Assembly: GCA_004123355.1 (NCBI GenBank)
Contig: SCHM01000004.1
Location: forward strand, 434,001-498,000
Origin: Amphirosellinia nigrospora
Lineage: Eukaryota > Ascomycota > Sordariomycetes > Xylariales > Xylariaceae
Length of the DNA: 64,000 nt
Direction of reading: 5' to 3'
Part shown: positions 13,487 to 23,668 of the stretch, one piece after another
Layout: every line of letters begins with the position of its first letter
Numbering within the stretch: position 1 is the first letter of the stretch
Position numbers and translations under genes: made by a program
Notes under the pieces: generated by a model
The model's database searches: none
What the model saw: the letters and a program-made list of their open reading frames with translations, nothing else
Told to the model about the DNA's origin: nothing

Positions 13487-14310
13487 AGTACACCCAGTGA
13501 CTGGGCTGGCCAGTTACTGGGCCTGGTCCGTTGCGCAACGTGCCCAAAAGATAGGTGGGCTAGACGTTGCTGTGGAATCGAACTTTGTTGACAATCGAGG
13601 TCTCTGATAAAGTTAGGCTCAGATAGCGATGTAGATTGATTGACCCGGACTTGCCTACACTGGGAGCGGGGCAGGGGATTAGGGGCCCGCCTTGAGAGAT
13701 TTACAGCGCCATCACTGCAGATGGGTACGTACCTTATGTACCCATCAATTGCTCAAACCTTAAACACATGCAGATGCAAGATCGACGTCATGTTCAGAGG
13801 TTATTATCTGTACCTAGTAGTAGTATTCAATCTGCATAAGCCACCATATGCCGCATTAATGACTTAGGTTGGTTGGAATTTTAGTAGCCCTTCATAGTAC
13901 CAAAGCAAATTCTTTCTGCTACCTAACGAGGATCTAAGTGTGGACTACCTACCTACACTACTCTACGTTTTCACTATCTGGCACTGAGGTGCCACTTGTC
14001 TCAAGGATCTGCACTGTTTGTTGTTACCAGCACTCACATTGTCCTCCTCAACACAATCCCCAGGGCAATTCTGTCTAGACAATATACCTAACCAGCCGCA
14101 TTTGAGGCTGGTGTAGCATGCTACTGAGCCTGAGCTGGCTCGCTTGAAGCATTCTAGGTTGTGTGTTTCCTCACGAGAAATGCTACGGATTATCACATCC
14201 TAACCTAGTATTTTTTTTGGTGCTTCACCGGGAGGAGCGTGTCAAATCAACCCTCAACCACACCTCGATGTTTATATGAAGGTCATCAATGTGGTTTTAG
14301 TATAAATAAG
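13487..14310. other. Divergent promoter region LCL3 / YVC1
   Basis: About 0.8 kb between two divergently transcribed genes, so it should carry both promoters. ACCTACCTAC tracts occur near 13947. Frames at 13640-13867 and 13963-14196 show no family resemblance. Confidence 0.6.
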
Positions 14311-16954
14311 ATGACGGACGCGACGGGTAGAACGGTCCGGGTCCAGGACCCTGAGCAGCGACCACTTCTCAACCGTGCCCTATACAGCCATATCACAGAG
14401 GATGGGCCCTTTTTAGCTGCACCCCCAACGCCCACAGTCATTTACCCGTGTATACAACTATTCACAGGATACGAAGAGATGTCGTCAGTATAGTCGAAGA
14501 TTATTTGACCTTTGAACAGCTGGGTGATCTTCGGCTGAATGTATCTGTCGTCCGGCCACTGGTTGATAAGCTCTATGAGCTGGATGACATTTCCATCGGT
14601 ACGGCTCCTTTTGCACCTAGTCAACTCTCGTCAACCAGATGCTGATTCTCTATAAGTGTATTGCTTGCTCGTAAATCGATCACAGTTCCTTCACGAACAA
14701 GAGCATATGAGCAACCGACAGAATGTCCACTACACGCGAGCCATGCTTTGTGAAATCGTTGCGACTCGTATTTTGAGACGCTTCGGCGACGATAACCCAG
14801 GTTCAGAGGGACTACTGCTTCTAGCCAATATACTCGTCGCCAGTTTCGAGCCCTTTCAGAACGCACCCGAAGAGGTTCGCCGTGAAGCCTCGTTGGACTC
14901 CACGTTCAGCTATCACAGGACTTTGCCCGCCCTTGAGATAGCTATTCTTACGGGAAGTAGGCATTTTCTAAGTTCTACATACTGCAAAACGGTGTAAGTA
15001 ATTCACGCCTCCCCATTCATGATTGATCATCAGGCTGAATGTAAAAGGGTCGACGCTATCTACATTGGTCAGGTTGTGTATACTCCATCTACGTTCCTTA
15101 ATCTGATTCCAGATCGATATAAGCGGAAGCCCATCTCACTCTATCAACCGCACAATGAACCATTGCTAAACCAATACCGGCTGATTGTGCCACGGACCAG
15201 AAATGCTCTTGAGATCATCCAGTTTATCATTCTATTAGTCTTATACCTACTATCTATGCTAGAACGAAACCCGAAGCATTTCAGCATTTTCGAGCTCGCA
15301 TTCACCGTTTATGCTTTTGGATGGGCTCTTGATCAATTCGCCACGATCCTTGAGCATGGCTGGTAAGTTACTCGTAGGTAGATGTTCGCACTCGGTTACT
15401 AAATTGGTCTCAAGGTCGGTTTATACACAAAATCTCTGGTCGTTTTTAGATGTCATGTTTATTGCTGTCTATTGGGTGTATCTCATTATGCGTATCCATG
15501 GTTGGAGGACAGGATCATTGGGACCTGCGCAACAAGCCCTTGATGTCCTCGCTATGGGTGCGCCGGTTCTTATCCCGCGGCTGGCTTTTAACCTGCTGTC
15601 TGGGAATATCGTTTTCCTCTCCCTACGGGCTATGATGGCAGATTTTGCTCTACTGACATTTATAGCCGCTTGGTAAGTCGAACTTGCTATTGTGGAGAAT
15701 TCCCCTGTAGACATATCAATGTTATTGGATATCGTATTAACCAGGCTTATAACTAGGTGCTTCTTTGGTTTCTTACTATCAATGGTGTGGCTTGCGGAAG
15801 GCCGCCATGATCCTATGTAAGTCGTTCGTATAGTAATGCCAGTGTATTAGCTAATCATCACAGCACTATTGGCAAATGGATGTTATGGATCTGGTTCGGT
15901 TTAGATGGTAGTGGAGTATCTAAGTCGGTACGTTCATATGGTCACGCGATGGATTACATCATGCGGCATTGCTAACATGAGGTACTCGTTAGGTTGATTT
16001 TCACTGGCTCCTTGGTCCAATACTGATGATCACGTTTGCATTTCTCGGCAATACACTTTTTCTAACAATCCTCGTATCGATGCTTACCAACACCTTCGCA
16101 AACGTCGTCGCAAACGCTACGGCCGAGGTTCATTTCCGCAAGGCTGTATTGACACTCGAAGGTGTCAAAAGCGATGCCATTTTTGCATACCAACCACCAT
16201 TTAATATAATCGCCCTGTTCATACTAGTCCCTATGAAGTTTTTTGTAAGCCCACGTTGGTTTCATAAGATTCACGTGGCAACCGTCCGGGCTATCAATCT
16301 ACCAGTACTGCTCCTAATTGCTGTCCTCGAGCGACGATTACTCTGGTCAGAGTACGCAGGGGAAGCAAAACGACAGCAAAAAAGGAGGCACCGCGGCAAG
16401 GGAAGATTTTGGGAGAAGTGGCGGATCACGAGTCACAGCGATATCCAGACAGTATTCGATATTCCTCCGCCAGATTCAGTAGAGGAAGATATCGCGGTCG
16501 ATGATGAGTTGACACATCACATGATCCGAAGGCAGTTTTTGCGCCATCAAGGCTCTACGCAAGAACAGCGTCGGGATTGGCAAATCACTGGAGATACGAG
16601 CAAAGATAAAAAGGATCCTCCCACTAAGCCTCCGAGCCGACGGGACTCGATCGCCCCATAGTGAGTTATTATCTTTATCTTCTCCTACCTGAATACGTCC
16701 AAAGCATACGAGCTGCTTTTCGAGCTTGGATTATGTACTTATATTTTACCATCAGATAATGATAGCTAACATGTGGTGATTGCAGCGGTATTCCGCCCGA
16801 GCAGGTCCGTAGTATCCTTGGCGAAGCTGGCCAGCCTGAGGAGTTGGCCGTGAGATTGGCTAATCTCGAGCGTACCTCATCAAGGATTGAAGAGATGCTT
16901 GAGAGCATGCGAGACGAGATGGTGCCAGAAGCAGAGAGGATAGATGAGCCATGA
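14311..16954 (+). CDS. YVC1: Vacuolar TRP-type cation channel (Yvc1 family), eight exons
   Basis: Yvc1 releases calcium from the vacuole in response to osmotic and mechanical stress. The protein starts at the ATG at 14311 (MTDATGRTVRVQDPEQRPLL) and has a cytosolic N-terminal domain with IHRIRRDVVSIVEDYLT and VVYTPSTF. At least six hydrophobic helices follow (IIQFIILLVLYLLSML, FELAFTVYAFGWALD, FLDVMFIAVYWVYLIMR, ALLTFIAAWCFFGFLL, ILMITFAFLGNTLFLTILV), with a pore-like WIWFGLDG segment and a coiled C-terminal tail. The introns are 14599-14656, 14994-15047, 15363-15414, 15673-15756, 15817-15863, 15928-15992 and 16661-16785, all GT-AG. One base is missing near 14440 in a CC run; with it restored the exons total exactly 720 codons, which supports every splice site. 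Confidence 0.93.
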
Positions 16955-17782
16955 GAAGGCCCCCAAATAAATTCGGCAGTATTCCCATGAAATAGGGGCA
17001 TAGCTCACGCTACGATCATGTTAACAAATTGATTGCATTGAATGAGAAGGCAAATACGGAACTAAAAGGGACATTGTACTTACCAATAGTGCTATCACAA
17101 TAAAGCAAACATTTCCATGGATGTCACACGGTACATATTAGTGCATTCGGTTCTAAACCCAAACTACCTAACCTCCTGTCGTCGATGCATTCAATTGACG
17201 ACCTACCTCCAGAGGGCCTTATCGAGTGGGATGGTTATTTATAATAGACCTAGGCTTTTGGAACTCACGTTCTGCTTATATTCGGTATCTATATAATAAA
17301 TACGCCCATGCTCGTGAGGGTCCCTCCTTCTCTCTCTGATCAACGACGTTTGTCACACCGGTCATAGCGATTTTTCCTGGGTCTAAAGCTTGTGTCGGTA
17401 CGATAAAGTAACACCATCACTATACCTAAGAGATCGGGGCGCATCTACATACTTTTTCCTGCTGATCAATGTATAACGAACCACGATCCAAGAATACTAC
17501 CGAGACGAGTGTTACTCGGCCCTTCGTCTAGCCACGTCGACTATATCTGTGAGTAAAGAGAGCCACAGACCGAGTCCGATAACCGGTACCTACTGATCTA
17601 ACGCTAGACTAGACTCTACGGAACCCGTGAGACCTAGCGGTCCAACTGTACACGTTACCCTTCGATCGTCTCGCTTGCCACAGCTCTATACAGTCCTTCG
17701 AAATCCCCACAACCACCGGACATAAACCTAAAAACCCGACTCGTGGATCGGACTACCGCCGGAAGACCGCAAGACGAGCGAA
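16955..17782. other. Intergenic, no gene seen
   Basis: About 0.8 kb between two plus-strand genes. No protein frame, tRNA or repeat is recognisable. The right half is the likely promoter of the small Cys/His protein. Confidence 0.55.
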
Positions 17783-18070
17783 ATGTGCTTCACAACACAC
17801 TACATCAGCCGCGACTGCGGCCACCACTGGTTCGCCATCCGGCAGCCGTGTTGGCCGGGGTACGGGTTCAGGTACTGCCCTGCGTTCACGGACGGCGTGG
17901 CGCGGGAGCCGGCGCCCGAGTTCGAGATCCTGGGCCTCTGTCCCGCGTGCGGGACCTCGGGGTACTACGACCGCAACCTCGTGCGCATGGTCACGGGCGT
18001 CCAGCAGCGCTGTCGTTGGGGGGTGGGCCCTTCGCGGAGCGACCTGGGCGTCGAGTGTAATGTCATGTGA
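17783..18070 (+). CDS. Small Cys/His-rich conserved fungal hypothetical protein
   Basis: A 95-residue single-exon frame in GC-rich, codon-biased sequence. It begins MCFTTHYISRDCGHHW, and has CWPGYGFRYCP, then LCPACG, GYYDRN and MVTGVQ. Cysteines and histidines are spaced as C-x9-CGHH, then CWPG-x5-YCP and CPAC, which suggests a small metal-binding fold. I recall similar uncharacterised proteins starting MCFTTHYISR in other ascomycetes but know no function for them. It is not predicted to be secreted (no signal peptide). It lies just upstream of MTQ2 on the same strand, with 560 bp between. No frame break was found. Confidence 0.75.
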   Translation: MCFTTHYISRDCGHHWFAIRQPCWPGYGFRYCPAFTDGVAREPAPEFEILGLCPACGTSGYYDRNLVRMVTGVQQRCRWGVGPSRSDLGVECNVM

Positions 18071-18630
18071 GGGGAGGGGGGAAGATAGTTGGGGAGGAGG
18101 ATGACAGTGGAGGAACGGAAATTCTTGAGTATTTTTGTAACCTGGTTGAAGTCGGGAGCTGGCGCGTGTAGCAATGATATTTGGGAATCGCCTGGTTGGT
18201 TGGAATACGACGGGACGGAAATGTGGCCATGCGCGCATTCGAGATGATGACGAAGTAAAGGGGGGAAAAGAAGGACACTTCCAAACTCCTATACCTGGCG
18301 AAGGGCGATTCATTCGATCAACGCCAGAGAAGTAGGAGTAGATGGTGTATCCGATCAGGTCAATGTGAATTATCAGTACCTATTTATCGACCAATTCAAC
18401 TTAAAATCCACCCTCCCACGGTCACGAACAACATATTTTCGTCGCTAAGAGAACCTCGCCGATTAGGGGCGACGACCTTGCTTGAAGTCTTCGTTTTACT
18501 CCCACACGCTATTCTGGAGCATCACGTGCCCACTTTTATATAAAAACCCCGTCCCACGAACGAAGCAAAACTCAGCATCAACATCCCCAAGTATCGCCTC
18601 ACCTCCCAACTACACCCAAACTCATCCAAG
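18071..18630. other. Intergenic, MTQ2 promoter side
   Basis: Contains the 3' flank of the small Cys/His gene and the upstream region of MTQ2. A long plus-strand frame from 18482 runs into MTQ2, but its first part is not coding-like; the family start is the ATG at 18631. Confidence 0.55.
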
Positions 18631-19431
18631 ATGCTCCCAACACCAGATACCTCCACGTAGCCTACGAGCGCGTGTACGAGCCAGCAGAGGACTCCTTCCT
18701 ACTACTAGACATCCTCTCCTCTACATCCGAGACGTCATTTCTCCAAAGCCGCTTCCCACCTCCCGGCACCACGAGCACATCATCACCACCGACGCCGGGC
18801 CCCTGGTGATGGAGATCGGCCCGGGCTCGGGCGTCGTGATCGCCTTCCTCACCGCGCACGCGTCCACCATCTTCGGGACGCGCGACATCCTCACGGGGGC
18901 CGTGGACGTGAACGCGCACGCGTGCGCGGCCACGGCGGAGACGGTGCGCAGGGCCGTCTCGTCCAACGCGGAGACGGCCAGCGCCGCGTTCCTGGGCGCC
19001 GTGCAAGGAGACCTGGTGGCGCCGCTGCGGGATCGCAGCGTCGACGTGTTGGTGTTCAACCCGCCGTACGTGCCGACGGCGGAGCTTCCGTCGCGAGGAG
19101 GAGGAGAAGTTGGGGATAGCGGTAGGGGAAAAGGAGAAGGGGAGGAGGAGAAGACTCTTTTGAGGAGGACTCGTATCTCCTGGCTCTCTCGTACGCGGGC
19201 GGTCGAGATGGGATGGAGACTACGGATCGCCTCCTCGATGGCCTGCCGCGCGTTCTGTCTAGCAGGGGATGTGCATACGTGTTGCTCTGCGCGCAGAATA
19301 AGCCCGAGGAAGTCAAGCAGAGGGTGAGGAGTGGTGGTGGTGGCGGGTGGAAGGCTGAGACGGTGGGGACGAGTGGGAAGAAGGCTGGCTGGGAGAAGCT
19401 GCAGATAATACGGATATGGAGGGAGTTATAA
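18631..19431 (+). CDS. MTQ2: eRF1 glutamine N5-methyltransferase catalytic subunit (Mtq2/HemK family)
   Basis: Mtq2, with Trm112, methylates the glutamine of the GGQ motif of release factor eRF1. The start MLPTPDTS leads to the family element YERVYEPAEDSFLLLD. SAM motif I follows as MEIGPGSGVVIAFL, then an acidic post-I strand (GAVDVNAHAC) and the diagnostic NPPYVPT substrate motif. The C-terminal part (LDGLPRVLSSRGCAYVLLC, then WEKLQIIRIW) completes the fold. There is no intron. Three one-base deletions break it: near 18656 (C run, soon after the start), near 18805 (C run before LVMEIG) and near 19159 (T run). Restoring them gives 268 codons. An extra Gly/Glu-rich loop follows NPPY. Coding sequence is strongly GC-biased, like the gene to its left. 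Confidence 0.9.
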
Positions 19432-19981
19432 TATTATAATAGTCACTAAAATATTAAAAACTGTAAAAAAAAACAAAGGCCCTCGTTGAAATGTATTTGA
19501 GACCCCTTTAAGGAAGGACTTAATAGAGGCGTCTTTGGTTCGGGTTCTCCTCTGATATGTGTTGTATTGACATGATGGTCTTGATGTAGTCTGCCTGACA
19601 TATACACGCACATAAGAATAAAGCGAAGCTGAGGAAGCCTGCCAGCTTACTGGCTTTGGTCTTAATTCATTTCTTGCGCTGTCACAGTTTCCTACCCTCT
19701 AACGCCGCATAAAATTGACTCGCCCCTCGGCTTCTTCTCCAAAATATCGTGACGATAAGGCGGCATCAAGCAAACATCGTCCCGCAACCCCTGACCCGGA
19801 CAGGGTTCGTGCGAGATAATCTGCCAATAACCAGCAGCAGGCGAGGCAATAAATCGGCGAGCGACTCTATACCACCAAGTGCTTTCCTTCCCATTGTTTT
19901 TGTCCGTTCTGTCTCGTCACGCCAGGACTCATCTCCATAGCCAATAGGATGATGATAGGGATAAGCGATTCAGCTTCTTCT
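19432..19981. other. Convergent 3' spacer between MTQ2 and SMD1
   Basis: About 0.55 kb between convergent genes; an ATTATAATATTATAAT tract directly follows the MTQ2 stop. Nothing else is supported. Confidence 0.6.
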
Positions 19982-20529
19982 CTACCGGCCCCGGCCGCGT
20001 CCTCTGCCACGTCCCCGTCCGCGACCGCGTCCGCCCGGGCCGCCCCGACCACCGCGGTCGGCGACCTCTTTACGCGCCTTGTTCTTAGGCTTAACCGAGT
20101 CGTCGATGAGGAGCGTGTCAAGCGGGAGCGAGTCGGGCAAGATGAAGTAGCGGATGGTCGAGCCGCGGATGTTCATTGTATCGAGAGTGATAGGGTCTGG
20201 CCCCGCGCCGTCATCTTGACCGTTCGTAGAGCTGTGTTCATCTGTGGCGAGACCGATGTGATGGTGCCGTGCACGATTGTGCCTACCAGCCACGAGTGTT
20301 AGTAAAATGCATGATCTGGGATGCGAGTGGCGGGCACGGCGGGAGGAGGGCGCCGTTACCATTTTTTAATTCAATCGTCACCGTCTCGTTGGCGCATTTC
20401 ATCAAGAATCTGGAGAGGCATCATCATCAGCATCGGTGGGCCGTGGGCGGAGAAGCTTTGGCAGCGTTGGTTTCAGCACTTCGGTGCGTAGATGGCTGGG
20501 GTAGATAGAGCTTACCTGACGAGCTTCAT
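19982..20529 (-). CDS. SMD1: Small nuclear ribonucleoprotein Sm D1
   Basis: A core Sm-ring protein of the spliceosomal snRNPs. The start at 20529 gives MKLVR, then [20 protein letters not shown] (Sm1 motif) and [15 protein letters not shown] (Sm2 motif). The C-terminal tail is a run of Gly-Arg dipeptides, the symmetric dimethylarginine region bound by SMN-type factors in other species. The introns are 20410-20515 and 20283-20359. Exon 1 is only 14 nt, so a simple frame search misses the true start. One missing base near 20197 breaks the frame; with it restored the length is 122 codons, normal for SmD1. Confidence 0.95.
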
Positions 20530-21402
20530 TTTCGCGTGTTGTCGACGATCTCACTTGTCGGGGCGAGTTTGAGTATAAGCTAGGTCGTTCGGTTGGTTGT
20601 TGGTGTCAAAGTTCTGCCACTCGATCTTAGGTAGGCCAAGATTAAATGCACGGATCTCAAAGCTCTATGTCGAAATTTGGCATCTGGGTACCTGTAGAGT
20701 GGGTCACCTTGCCGTGTCCAGGTGCTGTGGCTAATGGTGGGGCACAGCCACCAGAGCCTGCAGCTCCGTAACCTACAAACATATACGCAAACCTCTATAG
20801 ACCTACGAACACACGCTTAGACCTTTGTAGACTTACAAACACACGCGCAAACCTACGCAAACCTACAAACATACGCGAGGCTATTAACCTAGCCCTAAAA
20901 ATGGGGGGAACTGTATAGAAAGTATAGGTGGGGTGCGACATTCGTATAGTGCCACACGCCGCCAAAGCTCCAGTGTACTACATTAGGTAGGTAGGTACCG
21001 AAGTACCTAGGCGTAGCTACAGCGCACGCAGCTGTGCCCAGAGCGAAGGAACAATCTACCTAATCACGTGACACAGCTGCTGGGTCAAATGCGTAGGTAA
21101 CTAAACTAACTGAGCAAGCAGAACGCGAATTTCCATAATGGGTTTCCAGAAGTTATAAGAATCAATAGAGCACGAATTAATTATGTAGGGCTCGGAATGC
21201 TATATGGCGTCGAAAATTATTCGACGTTTAACTAAGCTACCTCTCGAAGTGGTCGTGCAGACCTCCTATTTTGGTGACTGAAACAAAACCGCTACTGAAT
21301 GGTGCCCAACCCGTAACTTGGTGGCCGGTCAATATACACATAGGCGTACTGTTGATCATGTACATGTCTTTTTTCTGTTTAGTTTCTCTTTCCTTCTATT
21401 AT
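20530..21402. other. SMD1 promoter and PKR1 3' flank
   Basis: About 0.87 kb between two minus-strand genes. It holds the minisatellite at 20770-20880 and a TAGGTAGGTAGGTACC burst near 20984. No gene is seen. Confidence 0.55.
20770..20880. repeat. Degenerate minisatellite, unit like ACCTACAAACAYACGC
   Basis: Six or seven imperfect copies of a 15-24 bp unit built on ACCTACAAACA and ACGC follow one another. Variants such as ACCTACGAACACACGC and ACTTACAAACACACGC are visible. It is intergenic, between SMD1 and PKR1. Confidence 0.75.
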
Positions 21403-21867
21403 TCATTTATCCTTCTCATTCTCCGATACTTTCTCCCATTCGTCCTCGGTACTGGCAGCAGACCTAGCCTCAAACGAGATCTCTGGGGCGCGGAGCTTTA
21501 GGTCTCCAACTTGTTCCACTGGTTCGACCTCGGTGCTTCCTGCTTTCGTGTTGCTTTTGGGAATGATGGTTTCCACTTCAGTCTCGCTATCGTCGGTTCC
21601 TCGGGCCGGCCTTTGTTCGGGCCGGGCCCGGTCGGCCTCTTCCCTTGCCTTTGCCGCATTTAACTCGGCCGCAAACCAGTTGATAGCCCACCATAGCCCC
21701 CCTGACAAGAGAGACAATGCGACGAAGTGCACGCTGTACGTGGCGATGAGAAGGACGAAGAGGACCAGTTGTAGAGCGGCAAAGGTAACATTCGTTGCTA
21801 TTAAGAGGCTCGGGGTTGGACCTGGAGTGAAGATGGACTCCCAGAGCTGCTCAATAAAGCTCGCCAT
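21403..21867 (-). CDS. PKR1: ER membrane protein Pkr1 (V-ATPase assembly factor)
   Basis: Pkr1 is a small ER membrane protein needed for assembly of the V-ATPase Vo sector. The 154-residue product begins MASFIEQLWESIFTPGPTPS, the diagnostic N-terminus. It has two hydrophobic helices (LLIATNVTFAALQLVLFVLL and YSVHFVALSLLSGGLWWAIN) followed by WFAAELNAAK, and an acidic, charged C-terminal tail rich in E and K. It is a single exon and intact, one of only two larger conserved genes here with no frame break. Confidence 0.93.
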   Translation of the reverse strand: MASFIEQLWESIFTPGPTPSLLIATNVTFAALQLVLFVLLIATYSVHFVALSLLSGGLWWAINWFAAELNAAKAREEADRARPEQRPARGTDDSETEVETIIPKSNTKAGSTEVEPVEQVGDLKLRAPEISFEARSAASTEDEWEKVSENEKDK

Positions 21868-23668
21868 GTTGATTCGGGGAGCTGGAATTATTCGTAGACG
21901 CGAGGCGACAGGCGGCGACTATTGCACGGTGGTATGCGACACTATGCGACAGTGCTCTGTGCGAATAGGGCAGAGAGCGAATGAAGTTTAGAGTGCTTAG
22001 GTTTGTATGGGTGCGATGTGCGATGCGCGATGTGCGCAGTTATGGGTTCGGCGGGGCGAAGAGGTTCGAGAATGAAATCGATTATGGGCGATGGTTTTGG
22101 TGTGAGTAGGTAGATTGCTTGCTTGTCGAGTTATAGGCAGCGCGCTGTTTAGGCAGTAATGATTAGTTCAGCCTTGGACATAAAAGGACAGACAACAATA
22201 ACCACGGAGGCACTGACGACGCTGGGTAGTTCTGGCCTTAAGGATCGCGACGTGGAGATAGTTAGATCACCAAGAGAGCGGGGCACACCGACAGGTAAGG
22301 TAGGTAGGTAGGTACCTAATATAATCGGGTATGAAAAGCAGGGTCTTTGGGCTCAAGTACCTACTCGAGGATGATAGGTGAGACAGAAATGCCCGAGAAA
22401 AAAACAAAGGCATACCCTCCGTAGTACGCAGATAAGTCTGAGAGTAACAGCAAAACAACCCGCTGCCCAGGTGATTAAGTAGGTCGGTATAGTCTGTAGG
22501 TTCTGTCTCGCCTGTTTACATAAGTACTTTAGGTAGGTACCTACCTACTAAGCATATACATACCCCTCCATTGCCTAGGATTAGGCTACGGGCCTTGAGG
22601 AGCGAGGGGGAGGGGCAAGGCGGGACACCTGCAGCCGGAGGAGTTATCTACTACCTAAGAACAACACCAGTTAGCCAGCTTCCTGCCACTCCCTACAATA
22701 CTGCCTAGGTATAATAGACATGAAGCTCTGTAGCATTTAGAAAAGCCAGCGGGGTTCTTCATAGATAAGTACCTACCCAGGTGGCTTTTGAACGGGCTAG
22801 CATGAGTTATCAATCATCTTGATAGCCTATGTTGGCATAATGTTTCAACGATGTTGGATAGCACCTTTATTCATTCAGTTCAACAAAAAACTACCTGAGT
22901 AGTAGATGAAGCTTTGGATTGCTCTTGCAATTGCTCTTGCCTTGAATGTGCTCTTCTAGAATACCTAATAGGTAGACTTCCAATGTTTTGGTATGATTGA
23001 TACTTGTAAGTCATTAAAATAAGAGGGCCTGCTAGCGGGGTTTAGTGAAGCACTTGCACTACCTATCAAGTACCTAACCTATCCATGGATATCTTACCTA
23101 AGTAGTACAGCGGACCCCTATGCCCTCCCTCTAGGTACCTTGGTAAGAGGTAGACTTCCTCTGCAGCATTGTAGACGACCAACAACCTTCGATGTTGGCC
23201 ACTCATCCAACAGCCTGGTATTCGCAAGCTTCTGCCATTTCCAACCGTACACCGGGATGGGTGACAAATGCTTGCTCTGCTATCGTCAATGGGCTGTATC
23301 TATCGATCTTGAGTAACCTGCCTTCCTATTTACCTACTACTGGTGCTTTATCTCCCTGCATGCCTCTAATTACCTAGGTAGGAGGTAGGAGGTAGTACGC
23401 ATGTGCTTTGTGCTTTGTTTGGCCGAACACCCAGCAGCCGGCGGCCTGTACAGGTCCAGGTCCGGCCTTTCAGCTCTTTCAAGGGCGCCCCTGTGAAACA
23501 TGAATACCGCGTACCTCTCAACGTCCGAATACTAATCGCAACTGACCAAACACACTATCTATGGTCGGCTTCCCCATCTTGAGTGCCTATTTTTTCCACT
23601 TTCTAGGTAGCTCGTCCCGGCCGTATTGGTTCTGGTAGTAGTCACAGAGTACAACGACTAGCCTCAAC
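21868..23668. other. 1.8 kb divergent promoter region with TAGG/CCTA bursts
   Basis: Lies between the divergent PKR1 and F-box genes. Bursts of GGTA/TACC repeats occur near 22297 (GGTAGGTAGGTAGGTACC), 22530 (TAGGTAGGTACCTACCTA) and 23373. The short frames here have no family resemblance. Confidence 0.55.

Noticed and set aside
18482-18630. Extended N-terminus for Mtq2 from the long open frame
   Set aside because: The frame before 18631 is not coding-like and is shifted relative to the family start MLPTPDTS.
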